A stretch of 64,000 nt of DNA, taken from NCBI RefSeq assembly GCF_001436225.1, contig NZ_AYYO01000011.1, positions 25,894 to 89,893 on the forward strand, given 5' to 3'. Below, in pieces: positions 1 to 8,633 of the stretch (position 1 is its first letter; each line of letters opens with the position of its first letter). The notes beneath the pieces are model-generated. The model was not told the origin of the DNA. It worked only from the letters and a program-made list of their open reading frames with translations, and did no database searches. Origin of the DNA: Lacticaseibacillus sharpeae JCM 1186 = DSM 20505. Its GTDB lineage: Bacteria; Bacillota; Bacilli; Lactobacillales; Lactobacillaceae. The translations under genes and the position numbers were made by a program.

Positions 1-103
1 GCACACGCGGCGACTTTTTTTGCTAGAATTTAGGCAGATAACGTGCGGCATGCCCGCATTATGTAAGAAAGGAATGGACCCACTGCGGTTCATCGTGATT
101 ACT

Positions 104-1123
104 ATGAAGAAATTCATGACTGCTATTTTAACCGTTGCCCTCGCCGGCGCGGTCGCTGCGGGCATCAGCCTGCACGCGGTTAATGCTGATACCGATTCAT
201 CTTCCTCCAGTTCGTCCAGTTCTGAGGCTTGGAGTCAGCCCGTGGTCACGCTCGGGACATCGCTGACCGCCGACCAGAAGCAGGGGACCATTAATACCCT
301 GACCGCCAGCCTGAACGGCGGCAACTACAGCACCCTGACCGTGACCGGTGACACGCTGGTCAAGTACCTGAACCCGAGTGGTAGCAGCTTCACCAGCGCC
401 AGCGGCGTTTGGAGTTCCGCGATGGTGCAGAAGACCGATAACGGCGGGATCAACGTCAAGATTCTGGATTACAACGGGGCCAACAACATCACAACCATCA
501 CCGCGGACCAGTACCGCAACGCCGCGGTCACGGCCGGGGTCGCTAACGCCAACATTTACATCACCAGTGCCACCCGCATCGATGGGTCCGGTGCACTGGC
601 CGGTGTGTACGCCGCCTTTGCTGCGAACGGTGAGAAGCTGAATACCGCGCAGGTTACGGCTGCCCAAACCGAAGTGAACACCTTGTCCGACATTACCCAG
701 GCGAACAAGGACAAGGACGGTTACTCCGACAAGCTGCTGAACAACGCGGTCGCGGGGATGAAGAAGGAGATGGCGAGCCAGTCCAACAGCGGGGAACAGA
801 CGCTGTCCCAGAATCAAATCGGCAACATCGTCGATTCCCAGCTAAAGAACAACAACTTGGGCACCATCATCAACAACAACCAGCGGACGCAGATTATTAA
901 CCTGCTCGTGAAGATTCAGAGTTCTGGTGCGCTCAAGAGTTCCGACTTCAAGGAACAGGCCAGCAAGCTCGCGAGCTCCATTCAAGATTCAGCGAAGGGC
1001 CTTTTCAGCAAGATTAAGTCCGGCCTGAACTCCGAGGAGGGCCGCAACTTCCTGCAGAAGGTTGGCGATGCCATCGCGAACTTCTTCAAGAGCCTGATTG
1101 ATTGGATTACCTCACTATTTTAA
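104..1123 (+). CDS. Secreted DUF1002 family protein
   Basis: A 339-residue exported protein. From the ATG at 104 the product begins with Lys-Lys, a hydrophobic stretch and an Ala-rich cleavage region ending near HAVNADT, which is a clear signal peptide. A short Ser-rich linker follows. The body begins with a VTLGTSLTADQKQGTINTL block, which I recognise as the start of the DUF1002 domain of Firmicute extracellular proteins. That family has no established reaction. The last 50 residues are amphipathic and end in FFKSLIDWITSLF. An in-frame ATG further upstream at 74 would put non-signal residues in front of the signal peptide, so I prefer 104, although its ribosome site is weak. It stands alone and is followed by a strong terminator. 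Confidence 0.8.
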   Translation: MKKFMTAILTVALAGAVAAGISLHAVNADTDSSSSSSSSSEAWSQPVVTLGTSLTADQKQGTINTLTASLNGGNYSTLTVTGDTLVKYLNPSGSSFTSASGVWSSAMVQKTDNGGINVKILDYNGANNITTITADQYRNAAVTAGVANANIYITSATRIDGSGALAGVYAAFAANGEKLNTAQVTAAQTEVNTLSDITQANKDKDGYSDKLLNNAVAGMKKEMASQSNSGEQTLSQNQIGNIVDSQLKNNNLGTIINNNQRTQIINLLVKIQSSGALKSSDFKEQASKLASSIQDSAKGLFSKIKSGLNSEEGRNFLQKVGDAIANFFKSLIDWITSLF

Positions 1124-1131
1124 GCAAGATA

Positions 1132-1157
1132 CAGGCCAGCAATTGGCCTGTTTTTTT
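1132..1157 (+). terminator. Intrinsic terminator after the DUF1002 gene
   Basis: CAGGCCA (1132-1138) pairs with TGGCCTG (1144-1150) across a 5-nt loop and is followed by seven T. Confidence 0.9.
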
Positions 1158-1268
1158 GTCCGCGGCTTGTTTAAGACAGAACCTAGGAAAATGTCATCGA
1201 ATTTACGCAACTTTCCCACACATTTGCCTAATTCATCTCAATTTGTGTACCTTATTCATGACACACTA

Positions 1269-1308
1269 TTGACATCTGTTAAGTGTTATCCGAAAATATA
1301 CGTATACT
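1269..1308 (+). promoter_or_regulatory. Promoter region upstream of the structured leader
   Basis: A TATACT box lies at 1303-1308, with TTAAGT at 1279-1284 at 18-nt spacing. A consensus TTGACA at 1269-1274 is too far from that box and may serve a less obvious -10 in the A/T stretch near 1294-1299. A start near 1315 would put the hairpin-rich element at 1331 almost at the 5' end of the transcript. Confidence 0.5.
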
Positions 1309-1330
1309 ATAGTACGAATCCAAAAAAATG

Positions 1331-1430
1331 ATCGGCCGGTCAAACACAATCCTTGCGTCAAAAGCGCTTTTGCATAAATGCAACAGGATTGTCTGCGTAA
1401 TGGAATATTTCCAGTTATGCACCGGCCGAT
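1331..1430 (+). ncRNA. Three-way-junction structured RNA, candidate riboswitch or leader
   Basis: Three helices can be read by eye. P1 is a perfect 10-bp stem, ATCGGCCGGT (1331-1340) with ACCGGCCGAT (1421-1430). P2 pairs ACAATCCT (1346-1353) with AGGATTGT (1385-1392) and contains a small AAAA/TTTT hairpin with a GCGC loop at 1360-1371. P3 (1395-1420) is an 11-bp stem with one bulged G (1414) and a TAT loop. The fold sits between a promoter and the ribosome site (GAGGAG near 1460) of the next gene. I do not recognise it as a named riboswitch. On the minus strand the P1 stem is followed by seven T, so a minus-strand terminator role is an alternative. Confidence 0.6.
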
Positions 1431-1476
1431 TTTGCGTATCCAGCAGGCGGCCATACTCGAGAGGAGATATTGACCG

Positions 1477-2325
1477 ATGGAAGCACTGACCGAAGACTTC
1501 AAGCTGTATCGTGGTTCAAATATGACACCAGATATTCCTGACGCCCCCGACATGTACTGGGACGATGTGCAGGCCAAAGCGCAGTTCTATTTGAGTGGCG
1601 ATCAGCGCAAGCACCGGACCTGGTTGCGGGTACATATTAATCCAGTTTTCCCCGCCGCCAAGGGCAAATTACTGGTGCTGATGACGATGAAGCCGGGGCC
1701 ACTAGGCGTGTACACTTTTGATCACCAAGGGCAGACTTGGCGCGAACCCCTGCCGGATACGCCGGCGCAGTGGCGCGTGAACGAAAAATCAGTTAACGGC
1801 TTGTTGAACAAGATTTCGCGCGGCATCATGATGTACGAGAACGTCCTGGTGCTCAACACAACCAGTCACGTCTGGGCGGGGCCGGTTGGTTTGGCCAATG
1901 CCATCAACATGTGCAACTGCTACTGCGATACGCAGGTGAGTCAGATGCTCCGGGCAGACACGCTGGCGGCACTACGAAATGAGCTGCAGCAGTTCAAGGA
2001 TAACGGAGGCAGCGACTTTGACTTTGTCATTGCGACCGGGCCGTTCGAACCGCGCAACGGGGGCCGTGAGCGCATCGAGCAGTACACGCAGCTGCTCGAT
2101 GAAGTGGCACGGGAGGACGGCATTGTCCGGCAGCTGGGACTGCGGGCCAATCTGCTGACCGTGCGGCTGAACGCAGAAAAGAAGGTGCCGGGCTCAGCAG
2201 TCCGCATTACCGCCGCGATCCACCCGAATGCCAGCACGTTCGCGCTGCCGGTGCAGCTGCAAGAAGTGCACGGCGCGTTCACGGACGGCACACCGCTGCG
2301 CACCTACACGCTGCACAAAAAATAA
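1477..2325 (+). CDS. Uncharacterised protein behind a structured RNA leader
   Basis: A 282-residue soluble protein with no signal peptide or membrane segment. An AGAGGAGAT ribosome site sits 9 nt before the ATG at 1477. The order of a KLLVLMTMKPGPLG strand, a VLVLNTTSHVW strand and an FDFVIATG strand loosely recalls DUF1643-type proteins, but I cannot confirm membership and give no function. Cysteines cluster in MCNCYC near residue 150. It is monocistronic, with a terminator directly after the stop. The structured RNA in its leader implies ligand- or condition-dependent expression, which is the best clue to its role. Confidence 0.7.
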   Translation: MEALTEDFKLYRGSNMTPDIPDAPDMYWDDVQAKAQFYLSGDQRKHRTWLRVHINPVFPAAKGKLLVLMTMKPGPLGVYTFDHQGQTWREPLPDTPAQWRVNEKSVNGLLNKISRGIMMYENVLVLNTTSHVWAGPVGLANAINMCNCYCDTQVSQMLRADTLAALRNELQQFKDNGGSDFDFVIATGPFEPRNGGRERIEQYTQLLDEVAREDGIVRQLGLRANLLTVRLNAEKKVPGSAVRITAAIHPNASTFALPVQLQEVHGAFTDGTPLRTYTLHKK

Positions 2326-2370
2326 ACACAAAAGAGGAGGCGTTTCCGGCGTCTCCTCTTTTGTGTTGTT
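2325..2370 (+). terminator. Long-stem terminator
   Basis: An 18-bp stem (2325-2342 with 2350-2367, one G-U pair) rich in A on the 5' side and T on the 3' side. It overlaps the last base of the stop codon and could work in both directions. The remaining bases to 2629 hold nothing else I can identify. Confidence 0.85.
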
Positions 2371-2629
2371 GGGGTTTAGGTATATGCCTAGTTCGTTAGC
2401 AGCGGTCAATGCTCTAACGGGGGAGTCTCGGGAACGCGGACCTGCATTCCTTCGACGCAACTAGCATAGCACCGTGCGCCAATTGCAAGCAGTTTTGCGC
2501 CATTTTTTGCCCGTTTCGTGCCGATTCGATTCAGAAGCTGGGAATTTTGGTCCGCAATATTGCAGCATGACTTTTCCCCAAAAAGAGCGCGAACCCGACT
2601 ATAATTGAAGGTGAAAGGACGTGTTCTGA

Positions 2630-3142
2630 ATGCAAATTTCTGTTCCGATTACCAGTACTAACCAGTTGCCCGATAAATACGGCAAGTACGCTGAAGGTAG
2701 TGACATGCTGGACGGCAATCCTGTCCGCAGCTTCCCCATCACCATCACTGGGGCGCCCGCGGACACGCAAAGTTTTGCCGTTAGCTTGACCGATGATGAC
2801 GCGATTCCGGTTGCCGGCTTCACCTGGATTCACTGGACGGCCGCGAACATTCCGGCGGCGTTGACCGAGATTCCGGAAGACGCGAGTCGCGTTCTTGCCG
2901 GGCAGTTCGTGCAGGGACGCAATTCCAACGCGTCGAAGTTCGTCGGTAGCAGCAACCCCAATGTCTACCAGCGTTACACCGGACCCACCCCGCCAGACAA
3001 GACGCATGTGTACACGCTGACTGTCTATGCGGTGGATACTGAGCTGCCATTGCACGAGGGTTTCTGGTTGAACGAGTTGAAGCACACACTGAATGGCCAC
3101 GTGCTGGCCCAAAGCACGCTGGACTTACCCAGCCGTAGTTAA
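2630..3142 (+). CDS. YbhB/YbcL family PEBP-like protein
   Basis: A 170-residue cytoplasmic protein of the phosphatidylethanolamine-binding / Raf kinase inhibitor-like family. The core FTWIHWTAANIP stretch (about residues 62-73) carries the anion-pocket histidine context of the bacterial branch. The later block with YTGPTPPDKTHVYTLTVYAVD matches the family GP-PP-x-H-Y signature. The function of bacterial members is unsettled, so none is claimed. The GAAAGGACG ribosome site fixes the ATG at 2630. It is a single-gene transcript ending in the terminator at 3158. Confidence 0.88.
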   Translation: MQISVPITSTNQLPDKYGKYAEGSDMLDGNPVRSFPITITGAPADTQSFAVSLTDDDAIPVAGFTWIHWTAANIPAALTEIPEDASRVLAGQFVQGRNSNASKFVGSSNPNVYQRYTGPTPPDKTHVYTLTVYAVDTELPLHEGFWLNELKHTLNGHVLAQSTLDLPSRS

Positions 3143-3157
3143 AAGAGTGCTTCACCA

Positions 3158-3192
3158 AACGCGCGCCCACAGCATTGTGGACGCGCGTTTTT
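3158..3192. terminator. Bidirectional terminator between convergent genes
   Basis: AACGCGCGCCCAC pairs with GTGGACGCGCG around a short loop, and T-rich sequence follows on the plus strand. It serves the PEBP gene and possibly the convergent MFS gene. Confidence 0.85.
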
Positions 3193-3197
3193 GCGAA

Positions 3198-4466
3198 TTA
3201 TTTGTTTTCTGCTGCGGCCGCTGGCAGTGGTTTAACCAAATCCGCGCGGTGGAGGTATAGCATAATGCCTGCAGTTAGGACGAGGAGCAAGATGCCGCTG
3301 GTCGCGAAGATGGGCATGACCGCAATGTGGTCGAACAAGACGCCGTACAAGATGGTACCAAGTGGCGTGAGGACGATGGAAATCGTGGTGTCCAGCGAGA
3401 AGACGCGGCCCTGGATTTGTTGCGGGATGACCTGCTGCATGAAGGTGCCGATGGGGGCGTTCACGAATACGAGGATGATGCCGGCGATGATGCAGACGCC
3501 GATGAAGTACGCCGTGTTCAGGGAGTTGGGCCAACCGGTCAGTGTGGGGAGACCAAGCGTGATTAGCACGGCGGATAAGTACAAGAGGTTCAGGTACGCA
3601 ATCGTAATCGGGTGGCGTTTCAGGTGCATCTGACTCAGCAGCAGGCCGCCGATGAACATGCCGATGGGGAAGGAAGACTCAATCAAGCCGTATTGCGCGT
3701 TACTCAATTTCAACGTCTGCACTAACAGGAACGGCAGCCCCACGTTCAGCGCGGCGAACAGGAAGTTGATGAACGCGCTGGACATGGTCAGGATGAGCAG
3801 GAGCCGTTCGTGGACGAGGTAGCTCAGGCCTTCACGGAAGTTCTGCAGGACGCTGGGCTTTTGCGTGTCCGCCGCGGGGTTATCCGCGTGCTGACTGTAT
3901 TGGAACTTGAGCCCCAGAATCCCGACGAGGGCGATGAGTTCGAAGGCCACTTCGATGTAGGCTAACGTGTCGAGGCTAACCAGCGTGTAGATAACGGCGC
4001 CAACCAGCGGGGCGGCGAACTGGGCGAGGGATTGAATGGACTGGTTGAGCGAATTGACCTGTTGCAGCTCGTCACCCTTGAACAGCTGGATGAGGCTGGC
4101 GGTGATGGTGGTGCCTAAGAAGTTGTCGGTGACCTGCAGCATGATGATGAGGCCGATGAGCTCGGCGTAGTACTGCGCGGGCCAAAGCTTAAAAATGATG
4201 GCGAAGACAATCAGCGCGATGCTGGTAGTGATTTGCGCCATGATCATGATGGGCTTGTGCTTTTTCGTGTCGACCACGTAGCCAACAAAGGGGGTGATGG
4301 CAAGCGAAACGAGCGGGCCAGTAATCATGCTGATACCCATGCCCAGTGCCGAGCCGGTTTGCTTGAGGATGTAGAGGCCGATGGCAAAGGACAGCATGGC
4401 GCTGCCGAAGTTGCCGGCGAGTTTGATGACGAGAATTCTGAAGATTTGTGGTGTGATTTTGCGCAT
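3198..4466 (-). CDS. MFS transporter, DHA3-type drug efflux
   Basis: A 422-residue polytopic membrane protein with about 12 hydrophobic segments. The N-terminal layout (FGSAMLSFAIGLYILKQTGS, then a loop with GYVVDTKKHKPIM) is typical of the MefA/EntS-like DHA3 branch of the major facilitator superfamily, which uses the proton gradient to export small molecules. The substrate cannot be read from sequence. The ATG at 4466 is chosen because a GGTGGGGG ribosome site lies 5 nt upstream; the GTG four codons earlier would overlap that site. The gene is separated by about 80 bp from the LiaF-like gene upstream and may be co-transcribed with it. Confidence 0.88.
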   Translation of the reverse strand: MRKITPQIFRILVIKLAGNFGSAMLSFAIGLYILKQTGSALGMGISMITGPLVSLAITPFVGYVVDTKKHKPIMIMAQITTSIALIVFAIIFKLWPAQYYAELIGLIIMLQVTDNFLGTTITASLIQLFKGDELQQVNSLNQSIQSLAQFAAPLVGAVIYTLVSLDTLAYIEVAFELIALVGILGLKFQYSQHADNPAADTQKPSVLQNFREGLSYLVHERLLLILTMSSAFINFLFAALNVGLPFLLVQTLKLSNAQYGLIESSFPIGMFIGGLLLSQMHLKRHPITIAYLNLLYLSAVLITLGLPTLTGWPNSLNTAYFIGVCIIAGIILVFVNAPIGTFMQQVIPQQIQGRVFSLDTTISIVLTPLGTILYGVLFDHIAVMPIFATSGILLLVLTAGIMLYLHRADLVKPLPAAAAENK

Positions 4467-4548
4467 AATTTCCCCCACCCGCCAGCGACCTGTGCTTGCG
4501 GACTGAACGCGTTAAGTAGCGAACGCACTGATGTAGTTAGGTTGACGC

Positions 4549-5298
4549 TTAGATGTAGTGAATGGTGATTTCGCCGAGCTTGAAGTTACCCATGAGGATG
4601 ACTTGCGGGCCGTCCGCACTAGGTTTGCCTTTGGTATCCATGTCGCAGAGGTAGCTTTCAATCTGGTTGTCGACGTTCCAGGTGTGCGGCAGGTATAGGT
4701 CGAGGTCGCCGATACTGCCCTCGACTTCGATGATGGCGGGCTCGCGCTTGATTTGTGCCTGGTCGAAGTAGATTTTGGCCTCGCCAATCATGAATTTAAT
4801 TTGGGCGTGGCGAAAATCGGTGGACTGCACGTAGCGGGTGGCGCTGCCCATCTTGACGTTCACTTTGAGGTCGACGTCAGTGGTAGCGAGCGGATTAACG
4901 TCTGGCTGTGGGTCCTTGTCCTTATTGAACGTGAATTCCTTGCCGTTCGTGATGATCTTAATGTGGCGCGTGCGGCGATGGTGGCGCAGGAGTGGGGCCA
5001 GCAGGATGTTGAGTCCGATGGATGCGAGTACGGCCACCCCGATGGTTAGCCAAAATGACAGGCTGGCAACCCCGAGGCTAGCACGCCAAATGTAGACGAG
5101 AAAGGCGAGGCTGAAAACCGTGCCAGTGATACTGAGGCTAAGCAGGCTGCTGATGGCAGATCCGGCAAAGCAGATGGTGAACACCCAAGCCCAAAACGAG
5201 ACGCCGATGAGGTTGCCCGTCGCGCTGGCGAACATGAGGCCCGCAAAAGCGAGGAAGAAGACACCCCAGAAGATATTTTTGACTGTTTGATTACGCAT
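4549..5298 (-). CDS. LiaF-like membrane protein, cell-envelope stress
   Basis: A 249-residue protein with four hydrophobic segments in the first 110 residues and a soluble C-terminal domain. The closing part (FMIGEAKIYFDQAQI, a GDLDLYLP strand and MGNFKLGEITIHYI) matches the C-terminal domain of LiaF / cell-wall-active antibiotic response proteins. LiaF proteins hold envelope-stress sensors in check. Here the partner is not a LiaRS pair but the LytTR gene directly upstream, with which it overlaps by one base (TAATG), so translation is coupled. It probably modulates or reports to that regulator. Confidence 0.85.
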   Translation of the reverse strand: MRNQTVKNIFWGVFFLAFAGLMFASATGNLIGVSFWAWVFTICFAGSAISSLLSLSITGTVFSLAFLVYIWRASLGVASLSFWLTIGVAVLASIGLNILLAPLLRHHRRTRHIKIITNGKEFTFNKDKDPQPDVNPLATTDVDLKVNVKMGSATRYVQSTDFRHAQIKFMIGEAKIYFDQAQIKREPAIIEVEGSIGDLDLYLPHTWNVDNQIESYLCDMDTKGKPSADGPQVILMGNFKLGEITIHYI

Positions 5299-5747
5299 TA
5301 TAATGACCTCATTTCGCCTAGACGCTCGAGCAGCAGCTTGTAGTACCTGCGCGAGGCATAAACTTGTTTGTAGGAATGGTGGAACCCGACCGAACAGTTG
5401 GCAATCGAGTGGGTGACGGCGCCAACTTGATTGAGGTTGACCACCGTCGACTTGGCGATTTGCAAGAAGGACCCCGGCAGCACGGCAATTAGTTCGTGCA
5501 GCGAGTGCTTGTTCGTGTAGATGTTGTCGGCCGTATGTACTTGGAGGAGGCGGTCGCTGGTTTCGATGAACAGGATGTCACTGAGGTGGATGAAATGCTC
5601 GGTGGTGTCCTTGAAGCACGCAAGCGTCTGGTCTACCGGGGTGGTTAGGAGCTGTTGAATGCGGCCAAGTTCCGGATCCGCGCTCGCTGCCTTGATGGTG
5701 ACGACGGGCTCTTGCAGCGTGTCATCAATCTCAATATGAATTTTCAT
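5298..5747 (-). CDS. LytTR-family DNA-binding regulator
   Basis: A 149-residue protein whose C-terminal two thirds is a LytTR DNA-binding domain (FIHLSDILFIET, then a KHSLHELIAVLPGSFLQIAKST block with NL and the Y-K-Q core). There is no receiver domain; the first 45 residues form a short unrelated segment. This is the common stand-alone LytTR type of lactobacilli that is paired with a membrane protein. An AAAGGAGG site lies 7 nt before the ATG. The stop overlaps the start of the LiaF-like gene. I infer autoregulation and control by envelope state; no operator could be identified with confidence in 5748-5860. Confidence 0.9.
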   Translation of the reverse strand: MKIHIEIDDTLQEPVVTIKAASADPELGRIQQLLTTPVDQTLACFKDTTEHFIHLSDILFIETSDRLLQVHTADNIYTNKHSLHELIAVLPGSFLQIAKSTVVNLNQVGAVTHSIANCSVGFHHSYKQVYASRRYYKLLLERLGEMRSL

Positions 5748-6011
5748 GGGCGGCCTCCTTTCCGACGAAGTGGTTAGTTCTGGATTGCTATGACTTTATT
5801 AGACTACATTAAGAGAAAAAACAAAATACTTTTAACGTAACCGGTCAAAAAAATGGGCCAAGTGGTAAATTTCGGTCCGCAATTGAAATTATCCGTCAGC
5901 AACGAAACTTATGCGCCGAAGTGTGACGAATTGAATAATTAGCGGCGCAAACCCCTTTCCCTATGCCGCGCAAACCTTTATTATGGAGATACTAAGTAGG
6001 GAGGCACGACG

Positions 6012-6962
6012 ATGACAGAATTTGATCCCGCGGTGCAGGAGCTCCTCGATAAGGTTAATGAGGGCTTCGATGAACCGATTGCGATTACCGTGGACGGTCC
6101 CGCAACGCCAGAATTACGGAATGGGGACGGGGACACCGAGGTTGATGAGCAGTTGCACGGACACCTGCGCATTACCAACACATTCGACGTTGATTACACG
6201 GCCAGCCACGAATTGTGGCACGTGTTGTTGCGTCTCATGAATTTCCCATCTACGGGAACGGCAGTGCACACGGAGAACCAGGATTACAACGACCAGATGC
6301 GGGCGATTGCGGGCGGTCTCGAAGCTTCAGTGGCACACCGGCTCATTGCTGGCTGGCAGTCGGAAGCGAACCTGCTGACGAACAATACGCTCAAGGCCGT
6401 GCGCGCCGGAATCGAAGCGGACACGCCGGTTGAAGTCAGCAAGGAAGACGACGGCATGGTGCTCACGCGGATTTTCAACCTGCTGGACGGGCTGATTGTT
6501 CTCGGTGGTCCGGACAGCGACATGATTTCGGCCTGGTACACCAAATACCCGATGGCGCTGGGCTTTGCCACCGAATTGTTCAACACGCTTGCCGGCTTTG
6601 ACCTCAGCGAACCACGGGGTTACCGTGCCGCGATTGTGAAGATGTTCAAGCAGTTCAACGAGACGATGAGCGTCATGGGCCTGAACCTTGACTTCGCTAA
6701 CTTCATCGTGGTGCCGCCCGTGTTGTCCAAGCGTCAGTTGCGCCTCAGCATGAACCAGCTGTACCTCTTGGCGGATTCAGAATACTTGAGCGACAAGCCG
6801 CACACGCAGGCCTACACTGCACTGGGTAAGAGCGATGACCAGGCCGCATTCGTGTTGCAGCTGGACAAGAACCAGACCAAACCGGAATATTTCCAGGCGC
6901 TCTACGCGAAGCCACTGGGTGAAGTGCTCGATTCATTTGGCATCGGCTACTCGCAGCGCTAA
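6012..6962 (+). CDS. HExxH protein, IpaB/EvcA-like family, paralogue 1
   Basis: A 316-residue cytoplasmic protein with no signal peptide. I believe it belongs to the group annotated IpaB/EvcA family in lactobacilli, but I have no experimental function for it. The sequence holds HELWH at residues 66-70, a zincin-type HExxH. Glu104 lies about 34 residues further on and could be a third metal ligand. It is followed after 54 bp by a clear paralogue of the same length whose HExxH is broken. An AGGGAGG site precedes the ATG. A metal-dependent hydrolase is an inference from the motif only. Confidence 0.75.
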   Translation: MTEFDPAVQELLDKVNEGFDEPIAITVDGPATPELRNGDGDTEVDEQLHGHLRITNTFDVDYTASHELWHVLLRLMNFPSTGTAVHTENQDYNDQMRAIAGGLEASVAHRLIAGWQSEANLLTNNTLKAVRAGIEADTPVEVSKEDDGMVLTRIFNLLDGLIVLGGPDSDMISAWYTKYPMALGFATELFNTLAGFDLSEPRGYRAAIVKMFKQFNETMSVMGLNLDFANFIVVPPVLSKRQLRLSMNQLYLLADSEYLSDKPHTQAYTALGKSDDQAAFVLQLDKNQTKPEYFQALYAKPLGEVLDSFGIGYSQR

Positions 6963-6978
6963 CCATTTTTTACCCGTA

Positions 6979-6994
6979 CCCGGAGAACCGGGTG
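6979..6994 (+). other. Intergenic hairpin between paralogues
   Basis: ACCCGG (6979-6984) AGAA CCGGGT (6989-6994). It has no T tract, so it is more likely an mRNA stability or processing element than a terminator. Confidence 0.5.
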
Positions 6995-7016
6995 CCATAC
7001 ATAAGGAGAAGATACT

Positions 7017-7973
7017 ATGACAGAATTCAACGTTGATAACTTAAACCCCGCAACGCAGCAGGTCCTCGCTACGGTGAACAAAGCACTGCCGAACCCATTG
7101 CACGTGGCGATTGCGGATGCCAGTGACCCCTTGCTGCGGCCAAGCGACGCGCGCTATGGCTACGATGATAACGATGACGCCTACATTCAGATCGACAACG
7201 CCAGCAACATCGAATACACCTTCAGCCGCGAACTGAGCCACCTGTTCATCGACATGGGCGGTTACCCAATCGTGCACAATGAATTGGACCTCGAAAAAGA
7301 CCCGAGTGGCAAGTTGGTCGCCGACGTGGCAACCGGGATTGATGACGCAATCCACGTGGCCATCATTACTTCCTGGCAGCGCAAGCACGGCCTCATTGAC
7401 GGCGACGTGCGGACGGCCATCATCAAGGGCGTGGAAGCCGACGTGACGCCAGGTGATGACGGCAAGGAAGCCGAAGACCTGGTGCGTGAAGGCTTGACCG
7501 TGCTGGACGGCCTCATTGTTGCTGGCATCGACAACCCGGGAATTGCCGCTTGGCAGGATCAGTACCCATCAGCCTTTGCCATTGCGGGCCAGCTGTACGC
7601 TACCATTTTGCAAAATGACCTGCAGGATGCACGCGGGATTCGCCGCACCATCATCGCCATGTTCAAGGCGTTCGATGACATGTTCGACCTGGAAGGGGTT
7701 AGCTTCGGCCAGCTCGTCGTGGTGCCACCAGTGCTGTCTGAACGGCAGCTGCGGCAACCAGCCGGGGCGCTGTTCAACATCGAACTCACGCCATACAAGA
7801 GTGCCTTTGACGCCGACGTGGTTATTGCCTTCACCGGGGTAACGGATGGGCAGGTAGCCTTCATGTTGCATGAAGACCAGGCTACACTTGAAGCCGGCCT
7901 GATTGCCGAATTGATTGAGATGCCGCTGGGCGAAATCATCAGCCGGTACCAGCTGCCATTTTCTGCCCGTTAA
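7017..7973 (+). CDS. IpaB/EvcA-like paralogue 2 with degenerate HExxH
   Basis: A 318-residue paralogue of the preceding gene. The two share the opening MTEF, the W-Q / GVEAD block, the D-G-L-I-V motif, RGxRxxIxxMFKxF and VVPPVLSxRQLR. The metal motif reads RELSH (residues 71-75), so the first His is Arg, and the putative third ligand Glu is Asp109. The fold should be kept while metal catalysis is probably lost, which suggests a regulatory or heteromeric partner of the first protein. An AAGGAGAAG site lies 7 nt upstream. It is co-transcribed with paralogue 1 and probably with the channel gene at 8020. Confidence 0.72.
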   Translation: MTEFNVDNLNPATQQVLATVNKALPNPLHVAIADASDPLLRPSDARYGYDDNDDAYIQIDNASNIEYTFSRELSHLFIDMGGYPIVHNELDLEKDPSGKLVADVATGIDDAIHVAIITSWQRKHGLIDGDVRTAIIKGVEADVTPGDDGKEAEDLVREGLTVLDGLIVAGIDNPGIAAWQDQYPSAFAIAGQLYATILQNDLQDARGIRRTIIAMFKAFDDMFDLEGVSFGQLVVVPPVLSERQLRQPAGALFNIELTPYKSAFDADVVIAFTGVTDGQVAFMLHEDQATLEAGLIAELIEMPLGEIISRYQLPFSAR

Positions 7974-8019
7974 TGTCGGCCGGGGGGATGCTGCGGGCGG
8001 AGACTAAGGAGCATGAATT

Positions 8020-8619
8020 ATGTCTGAATCACGCTTAGTGGCGTTCACGGACGGGATTATTGCCATTATCATCACGGTGATGGTGCTCGAGTTCAAGACG
8101 CCATCTGCAACCTCATTTGCCGCACTCTGGGCCTTGCGCCATGAGTTCGCGGTGTACTTGTTCTCGTATTTGGCCCTGGCCGTGTACTGGGTGAATCACC
8201 ACCACCTGTTCCAGTTAGTGCGCCACGTCAGCACCCCAGTTCTGTGGGCGAACATGATCTATTTACTCACGCTGTCCTTCTTCCCGTTTGCGACCGCGTG
8301 GCTGGGCAGCACGCGCCTGACCGCGCTCGTGCCCGCGATGTTCTACGGCGGGGTGAACCTGCTCGCCAACCTGGGTTATGGCTGTTTGGTGTGGACGCTC
8401 ATGCGGGACAACCGCAAGTTGCGTGAGCCCGTGCGCTTGTACGCTGGTAGTTTCCGCAAGAACGTCTTCAGCGTGGCGGCCAACGTGGTGGCCATGGCTA
8501 GTGCGTTCGTCTGGCCGCCGCTGGTGCTAATCATTGATGGCGTGAACCTCATCGTGTGGGCGGTGCCGGACCGGCGAATTGAACGGCACGTTTGGCAAAA
8601 ACAACATAAGAATCTCTGA
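8020..8619 (+). CDS. TMEM175/DUF1211 family potassium-channel-like protein
   Basis: A 199-residue membrane protein. The first helix carries RLVAFTDGIIAIIIT, matching the R-x-x-x-F-[ST]-D-G signature of TMEM175 (DUF1211) proteins. These form K+-selective leak channels, and bacterial members have six membrane segments. A YWVNHHHLF motif in the third hydrophobic segment and a second half that is less regular fit the family. The protein likely forms a tetramer in the cell membrane. It starts 46 bp after the paralogue pair behind an AAGGAG site, and the Nudix gene follows after 14 bp. Confidence 0.85.
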   Translation: MSESRLVAFTDGIIAIIITVMVLEFKTPSATSFAALWALRHEFAVYLFSYLALAVYWVNHHHLFQLVRHVSTPVLWANMIYLLTLSFFPFATAWLGSTRLTALVPAMFYGGVNLLANLGYGCLVWTLMRDNRKLREPVRLYAGSFRKNVFSVAANVVAMASAFVWPPLVLIIDGVNLIVWAVPDRRIERHVWQKQHKNL

Positions 8620-8633
8620 TTGGAGTTTGGATT

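Noticed and set aside
5748..6011. LytTR binding repeats upstream of the LytTR gene
   Set aside because: The gap is A/T-rich, but I could not find a convincing pair of direct repeats.
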